A stretch of 20,744 bases of DNA from Bacteroidales bacterium (GTDB taxonomy: Bacteria > Bacteroidota > Bacteroidia > Bacteroidales > UBA7960): positions 1 to 20,744 of the forward strand of contig PWNO01000025.1 of NCBI GenBank assembly GCA_003557765.1, written 5' to 3'. Positions 16,357 to 20,744 of the stretch are shown in pieces. A program made the position numbers and the translations under genes. Under the pieces are notes generated by a model, which was not told the origin of the DNA, searched no databases, and saw nothing but the letters and a program-made list of their open reading frames with translations. Position 1 is the stretch's first letter. The number at the start of each line of letters is the position of its first letter.

Positions 16357-17027
16357 GGCTCTTCCGCAAGCTTCCCTCCCTGGCATTTCAAAATCCTTGC
16401 AGGAAACTTTCCAAACAAAGAATAGTCATGGGTAGCCATCAATACCGCCCGCCCGGTTTTGCTAATCTCATACATCAGCTCGATGATGCCTTCACTGGTC
16501 TCAGGGTCCAGGTTTCCGGTAGGCTCATCAGCCAGAATGACGTCAGGGTCGTTGATCAGGGACCTGGCGATCACTACACGCTGCTGCTCACCGCCTGAGA
16601 GCTCGTGTGGCATCTTGAAGGCCTTGGTGCCAAGTCCGACCTTCTCAAGCACGTCGACCATACGCTCTTCCATGGCGATCTTGTCGCGCCATCCGGTCGC
16701 ACGCATCACAAAAAAGAGGTTTTCGCGCACGGAGCGGTCGCTGAGCAGTTGAAAATCCTGGAACACGATGCCAATCTTGCGCCGCAGGTAAGGAATCTCC
16801 TTGTCGCGGATGCCATAAAGCTCCGTTCCCGCAACCCGGCCATACCCATCCACCATCGGAAGGTCTGCATAAAGGATCTTCAGGAGGCTGCTTTTACCGG
16901 ATCCCGTTCGACCGATCAGGTAGCAAAACTGACCTCGTTCAATCGAAAACGTCACATTGGACAGCACCAGAATGTCTTTCTGAAATACCGATGCCTCTTT
17001 GAGCTCTATGATGGTATCGAAAGCCAT
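16326..17027 (-). CDS. ftsE: FtsE-type ABC transporter ATP-binding protein
   Basis: This 233-residue ABC ATPase has Walker A GRTGSGKSS (39-47), Q-loop Gln90 in FQDFQLL, the signature LSGGEQQR (143-150), Walker B VILADEPT (163-170), the D-loop NLDPE and H-loop His200 in ATHDYSLF. The spacing and the LADEPTGNLDPETS wording fit the FtsE/LolD/MacB group. FtsE pairs with FtsX to activate peptidoglycan hydrolases during division. No ftsX or other permease gene is adjacent, but in Bacteroidota ftsE and ftsX are often apart, so this does not count against the call. It could also be a LolD-type lipoprotein exporter ATPase. The ATG at 17027 gives the expected length. Upstream on the same strand lies the M3 peptidase gene, separated by an octamer inverted repeat. 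Confidence 0.85.
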   Translation of the reverse strand: MAFDTIIELKEASVFQKDILVLSNVTFSIERGQFCYLIGRTGSGKSSLLKILYADLPMVDGYGRVAGTELYGIRDKEIPYLRRKIGIVFQDFQLLSDRSVRENLFFVMRATGWRDKIAMEERMVDVLEKVGLGTKAFKMPHELSGGEQQRVVIARSLINDPDVILADEPTGNLDPETSEGIIELMYEISKTGRAVLMATHDYSLFGKFPARILKCQGGKLAEEPYAVESDKNS

Positions 17028-17032
17028 GAGTG

Positions 17033-17185
17033 ATGTTTAATCTGATAATTTGCTAATGTGATCATGTGCTGATGTGCTGATGTGCGAATGTGTTAATGAA
17101 GGGTTTCGGATTAGGATAAGAACCCTTATAATCGCGCACAAAGGACCCTTCAATTAGCACATTGGCACATCAGCACATTAGCAAA
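17033..17185. repeat. Inverted octamer arrays (TGTGCTGA type) between the M3 peptidase and ftsE genes
   Basis: The left arm, 17033-17096, is eight 8-bp units in register around TGTGCTGA, two of them exact. The right arm, 17154-17185, is four units of the reverse complement. Units TTTGCTAA at 17049-17056 and its complement at 17178-17185 match exactly, and about 27 of 32 bases could pair across the arms. A second, inner hairpin is formed by AAGGGTT (17099-17105) and AACCCTT (17121-17127). The structure fills almost the whole 163-base spacer. Confidence 0.7.
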
Positions 17186-17190
17186 TTAAC

Positions 17191-19305
17191 CTACTTCAAC
17201 CCGATGCGGCGAAGGAAAGGATCAATATCCGGCTCCTGTCCGCGAAATTCGACATAGGCATCCATCCCGTCCCTGAGTGCATTCTCTGCGAGTATATACT
17301 TGCGGAAGCGCTCAGCCAGCTCCTGGTTGAACAGATCACCGGAATCAAGGAAGGCCTGGTAAGCATCCGCATCAAGCACACCGGCCCAGCGATACACATA
17401 ATAGCCAGCCGCGTAGCCCGTGCCAAAGATATGGCCAAAATAGGTTGTCCGGTAACGTGGCTTGATCTCCGGGATAAGACCCATGTTGTTTAATGACTCT
17501 TCTTCGAAGGCACGCACGTCAATCTCATCCCCATGTTCGGCGGTATGCCAGTCCATGTCGAGAATGGCGGCGGCAATATACTCGGTGTTGATGAAGCCCT
17601 GGTTGAAAAACTCTGCATTGCGCATGCGCTGCTGCAGTTCTTCAGGCATCGGCTCACCGGTTTCGTAATGCAGGGCATATTCCTTCATGAAATCGGGGTG
17701 TCCTGCGAAGTTTTCGAGCATTTGCGAGGGTAGCTCCACAAAGTCCCTGGGTACGCTGCGGCTCGTTCTGCGATAGCGGCCGTCGGCAAAGAAATTGTGC
17801 AGGGCATGGCCAAACTCGTGGAAATAGGTGGTAGTCTCATCCCAGGTGAGCAGGGCCGGCTTGCCACCTGACGGGCGGGTAAAGTTCATTACGATGGTGA
17901 CGATGGGATGAATCTTTTCGCCATCCACATATGCTCCGGTGCGATAAGTTCCGCACCAGGCACCGCCGCGCTTACCTGGCCGTGGATGCGGGTCGATAAA
18001 CAGGATGCCAAGGTGGCTGCCATCATAGTCAAAGACTTCAAACGCCTCTACCTCTTCATGGTAAACAGGCACTTCCGGGCGTGCTTCAAACGTCAGTCCA
18101 AAAAGTTTGTTGGCAAGGAGGAAGTTTCCTTCACGCACATTTTCTATGGCAAAATAGGGTTGCAACTCAGAATCCTGCAGGTCAAACTGTTCTTCCCTTA
18201 GGATCTCGGCATAATACCACCAGTCCCAGGGTTCCAGCTGGAAGTCGCCGCCTTCGCGGTCGATGATGGCCTGCATCTGTTCGCGTTCCTCCTTGGCCAA
18301 GGCCAATGAAGGCTCCCAGATCTCATAAAGGAAGTCATATACATTTTGTGGATTTTCAGCCATCTGGATGGCCGTAAAGAATTCCGCATAGTTATCATAT
18401 CCCAGCAACCTGGACATCTCCTGGCGCAACTGCATCAGCTCGGCAAACAGGTCCTTGTTGTCATACTCGTTGTCGTTGTCACCACGCATGAAGTAAGCCG
18501 TAAAAACCTTTTCACGAAGGTCTCTGCGTTCAGAAAAACGCAGGAATGGGATCCAGCTCGGGTTATGCAGGGTCACGATGCCCTTGGCATCCACACCGGC
18601 ACTTTCGGCAGCATCAGCTGCAGCAGAACGTACACTGCCCGGAAGACCCGCAAGGTCGTCTTCTGTCTCCAGTTTCAGCTGAAAGGCGTTGGTTTCCGCC
18701 AGCTGATTCTCACGGAGCTGCAGAGAGATCATCGACATCCTTTCGTTCAATTCAGCAAGCTTTTTGCGCTCTTCATCCGATAATGCCGCACCGCTTCGCT
18801 CAAAGTCACGGTAAAACATTTCCACCACCCGGATCTGCTCCTTGTCCAGTTCCTTCTCATGGCGCTGCTCATATACCGCCTCAATGCGCGCAAAGAGGTC
18901 CATGTTCATCCGAATGGAGCTGTTGTGTTCAGAAAGCAAAGGCGTAGTCTCTCGCGCGATCTCCTGCAGGCGCTGATTGGTTTCTGCACCACGCAGGCCG
19001 CCAAAGACGGGGTTCACCCGACGCAACAGGCCGCCAGCCTGGTCGTAGGCCACGATGGTGTTTTCGAAAGTAGGTTCTTCCGGGTTGTTAATAATGGCAT
19101 CGATCTCTTCCTTGTGCTGACGAATCCCTTCTTTTATGGCAGGGAGAAAGTGCTCATCATCAATGCGATCAAAAGGAGGTACGTCGAAAGGCGTATTATA
19201 CTCCTCAAGAAAAGGATTGCCGGCCAGATCACCGTCAGCAGGGCCCTGTCCACATCCAGACATCAGCATCATCACAGGAATCATTAACAAAAAAAGGCGT
19301 TTCAT
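17191..19305 (-). CDS. dcp: M3-family metallopeptidase lipoprotein (peptidyl-dipeptidase Dcp-like)
   Basis: This 704-residue zinc peptidase should remove dipeptides from, or cut, short peptides. The zinc site is HEFGH at 496-500, with the third ligand Glu524 in DFVELPSQMLENF, the standard M3 arrangement. The substrate-side blocks AWCGTYRTG (449-457) and a conserved GTGYAAGYYVYRWA near the C-terminus match Dcp and oligopeptidase A relatives. Unlike cytoplasmic Dcp of enterobacteria, it has a lipoprotein signal: MKRLFLLMIPVMMLMSGC, with Cys18 as the likely lipidated residue. It therefore probably works on peptides outside the inner membrane. The ATG at 19305 is supported by that signal. It lies downstream of a tricorn-like protease gene on the same strand, after a 300-base spacer with its own candidate -7 box. 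Confidence 0.93.
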   Translation of the reverse strand: MKRLFLLMIPVMMLMSGCGQGPADGDLAGNPFLEEYNTPFDVPPFDRIDDEHFLPAIKEGIRQHKEEIDAIINNPEEPTFENTIVAYDQAGGLLRRVNPVFGGLRGAETNQRLQEIARETTPLLSEHNSSIRMNMDLFARIEAVYEQRHEKELDKEQIRVVEMFYRDFERSGAALSDEERKKLAELNERMSMISLQLRENQLAETNAFQLKLETEDDLAGLPGSVRSAAADAAESAGVDAKGIVTLHNPSWIPFLRFSERRDLREKVFTAYFMRGDNDNEYDNKDLFAELMQLRQEMSRLLGYDNYAEFFTAIQMAENPQNVYDFLYEIWEPSLALAKEEREQMQAIIDREGGDFQLEPWDWWYYAEILREEQFDLQDSELQPYFAIENVREGNFLLANKLFGLTFEARPEVPVYHEEVEAFEVFDYDGSHLGILFIDPHPRPGKRGGAWCGTYRTGAYVDGEKIHPIVTIVMNFTRPSGGKPALLTWDETTTYFHEFGHALHNFFADGRYRRTSRSVPRDFVELPSQMLENFAGHPDFMKEYALHYETGEPMPEELQQRMRNAEFFNQGFINTEYIAAAILDMDWHTAEHGDEIDVRAFEEESLNNMGLIPEIKPRYRTTYFGHIFGTGYAAGYYVYRWAGVLDADAYQAFLDSGDLFNQELAERFRKYILAENALRDGMDAYVEFRGQEPDIDPFLRRIGLK

Positions 19306-19605
19306 AATTTTTGGTTTTGAATTTAAAATGGGTTAAAACAATGAATGCAATAGTATCATGGTGATGAAAGCCGAAAGCATGGCATCCGGCTTCCATAATA
19401 TGCACACCCTGCAAAGATAACAGCTTTTTCAATATGTGATTTTGCTTTAAAGGGCATGTACGCTTTATTGATTTTCTGACGATTGGACTTCATGGTCTTG
19501 AATGCCTCTTTACCGGAATTAGAAGTCCGTGCATTTTACTTGTTTTCTTCGCGATCGGATTGATGGTCCTTAATCCGTTTTGCAAGCATCAAAAGCCTGT
19601 GCTTT
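19306..19605. other. 300-base spacer: repeat copies, candidate promoter and leader hairpin
   Basis: From the tricorn-like stop towards the M3 start, the spacer holds decayed tandem copies of the tricorn gene end (to about 19451), a -7-type box at 19412-19419, and a leader hairpin in which AAGCCG (19368-19373) pairs with CGGCTT (19387-19392). I see no coding region in it. Confidence 0.6.
19412..19419 (-). promoter_or_regulatory. Candidate -7 box (TATCTTTG) for the M3 peptidase gene
   Basis: The minus strand reads TATCTTTG, an exact TAnnTTTG match, followed by about 100 bases of leader before the M3 ATG. A -33 TTTG is not visible at the usual distance. Confidence 0.4.
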
Positions 19606-19628
19606 TTATCGGTTTTCCCCGCGATCGG
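19451..19628 (-). repeat. Tandem repeat, period 70-72 bp, derived from the 3' end of the tricorn-like gene
   Basis: Three copies can be aligned. The right-most, 19559-19628, includes the last codons and stop of the tricorn-like gene. The second, 19487-19558, shares CGCGATCGG at the same place and ATGGTC..TAAT/GAAT at the other end. The left-most, about 19451-19486, is shorter and more diverged. The second copy still shows a stop preceded by DREENK, against DRGENR in the gene itself. Confidence 0.65.
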
Positions 19629-20744
19629 GACGCTTATAGCGCACGGGCGGCTCTGGTTCAGGTTGCAGCTCCACGGCTTCTATCTCCAGCAAGCGCAAGG
19701 CTTCTTCCACGGCCCTTTCCAGCTGCGGGTCATGTCCACGGATTACCTTGGCGGGCTCCTGTTCAATTTCAATGTCCGGATCTACACCCTCAGCTTCCAC
19801 TGCCCATTCCCCATCCGTATTAAAAAATCCGCCCCTGGGTGCCATCATACGACCACCGTCAATGAACGAGGGCGTATCCCAGATGCCCACAAGTCCACCC
19901 CAGGTGGTAGTTCCGATCAGGGGTCCAAGACCTTTCTTGCGGAACATATAGGGCAGCAAGTCACCGCCCGAGCCGGCACTTTCGTTGATCAGCATGACCT
20001 TGGGACCCCAGATGCCAGCCATCGGGGAAGTAAACGGCCTTCTGTCAGCCGCCTTGGAGTTAAAATAGCCAAAAAGTTCCCGCGACATGATATCCACCAT
20101 GTAGTCAGCTGCAGAACCCCCGCCGTTGTTGCGTTCATCAATGACAGCACCTTTTTTGTCCTGCTGGGCAAAGTAATAGCGGTTAAAAAACTGGTATCCC
20201 CAGCCACTGGTATTGGGCACGTAGACGTATGCCAACTGCCCGTCAGAAAGCTCATCGACCAGCCTGCGATTGCCTTCCACCCAGTCCATCATGCGCAGCT
20301 GAAACTCGCTTGCCACAGGCACAACCGTAACCAGGCGGCTGCCTTCGCGTGTGGGCCGGTCGTTCACACGGATCTTCGTCTGCCTGTTAGTGGTACCTTC
20401 AAAATAGCTGAATAGATTCTGTTCCGCATCCACGGTTTGCCCATTGACCTCCAGGAGGTAATCACCCTCCTGCACCCGGATGCCCGGCACAGCAAGGGGT
20501 GCATGGATGTGCGGATTCCAGTCTTCCCCGGTATAAATCTTTTCGATGCGCACATGACCATCTTCAACCACATAATCGGCACCGAGCAACCCAACCGGCA
20601 CCCGGTCCACATCTGGCATGTCTCCCCCGGAAATATAGGAATGGCCAACAGCCACCTCACCGCCCATGATGCCGATCACATAGTTCAGGTCGCTACGATG
20701 CCTGACGTGGTCCACCCAAGGGCGGTACCAGCGATAGATGTCAT
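19606..20744 (-). CDS. Tricorn-like S41-family protease, C-terminal part (5' end outside window)
   Basis: The frame is open to the right edge, so only about 378 C-terminal residues are seen. DIYRWYRPWVDHVRHRSDL leads into an EVAVGHSYI segment whose His fits the tricorn catalytic histidine. A PDZ-like domain follows, with GIRVQEGDYLLEVNGQTV. The S41 core contains LAYVYVPNTSG and VIDERNNGGGSAADY, and the nucleophile Ser is in NESAGSGGDLLPYMF. Tricorn proteases are large (about 1,050-1,100 residues) with beta-propeller domains first, which would lie outside the window. They cut peptides with mixed specificity. The listed GTG codon near 20715 is internal, not a start. The tail is rich in Pro and Glu (ELQPEPEPPVRYKRPDRG). 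Its stop region has been duplicated downstream. The family call is confident; cellular location depends on the unseen N-terminus. Confidence 0.88.
   Translation of the reverse strand, partial: DIYRWYRPWVDHVRHRSDLNYVIGIMGGEVAVGHSYISGGDMPDVDRVPVGLLGADYVVEDGHVRIEKIYTGEDWNPHIHAPLAVPGIRVQEGDYLLEVNGQTVDAEQNLFSYFEGTTNRQTKIRVNDRPTREGSRLVTVVPVASEFQLRMMDWVEGNRRLVDELSDGQLAYVYVPNTSGWGYQFFNRYYFAQQDKKGAVIDERNNGGGSAADYMVDIMSRELFGYFNSKAADRRPFTSPMAGIWGPKVMLINESAGSGGDLLPYMFRKKGLGPLIGTTTWGGLVGIWDTPSFIDGGRMMAPRGGFFNTDGEWAVEAEGVDPDIEIEQEPAKVIRGHDPQLERAVEEALRLLEIEAVELQPEPEPPVRYKRPDRGENR

Noticed and set aside
17033..17185. CRISPR array
   Set aside because: Units are 8 bp with no spacers, and no cas gene is nearby.

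Overview
The window looks like a chromosomal segment of a Bacteroidota bacterium, probably free-living and possibly from a saline habitat. Support comes from protein style (SusC/SusD genes are absent, but the glycosyltransferase, TPR lipoprotein and peptidases resemble Bacteroidota versions), the lack of clear Shine-Dalgarno sequences, several upstream matches to the Bacteroidota -7 box TAnnTTTG, and a Na+/PPi-linked transporter pair. The taxon is an inference; no rRNA or other phylogenetic marker is present.

Layout. Positions 1-3080 (minus) hold a trehalose synthase-maltokinase fusion, cut by an in-frame TAA at 2370-2372 and running off the left edge. It is divergent from a class I HMG-CoA reductase (3298-4509, plus). 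A minus-strand group follows: M14 zinc carboxypeptidase (4682-7255), TPR lipoprotein (7447-8331) and aspartate ammonia-lyase (8431-9870). The plus strand then carries a K+-dependent membrane pyrophosphatase (10119-12308), a tRNA-dihydrouridine synthase (12402-13406), an NhaC antiporter (13473-14954) and a GT4 glycosyltransferase (15217-16356). The last minus-strand group is an FtsE-type ATPase (16326-17027, overlapping the glycosyltransferase tail-to-tail), an M3 peptidase lipoprotein (17191-19305) and the C-terminal part of a tricorn-like S41 protease (19606 to the right edge).

How the genes relate. Most are housekeeping genes without one shared pathway. Two themes stand out: ion bioenergetics (HppA pumping H+ or Na+ from PPi, with NhaC exchanging the ions) and extracytoplasmic peptide degradation (M14, M3 and tricorn-like proteases).

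The most unusual content is not in intact genes. First, the treS locus shows two independent signs of decay: a nonsense codon before two of the three GH13 catalytic residues, and Asp-to-Asn changes at both key maltokinase aspartates. Second, several 3' spacers carry different degenerate tandem arrays of 7-8 bp units, some as inverted repeats. Third, the 3' end of the tricorn-like gene, including its stop codon, appears to have been tandemly duplicated with a period of 70-72 bp into the downstream spacer. I found no CRISPR, integrase, transposase, phage or defence gene, and no clear new multi-gene system.
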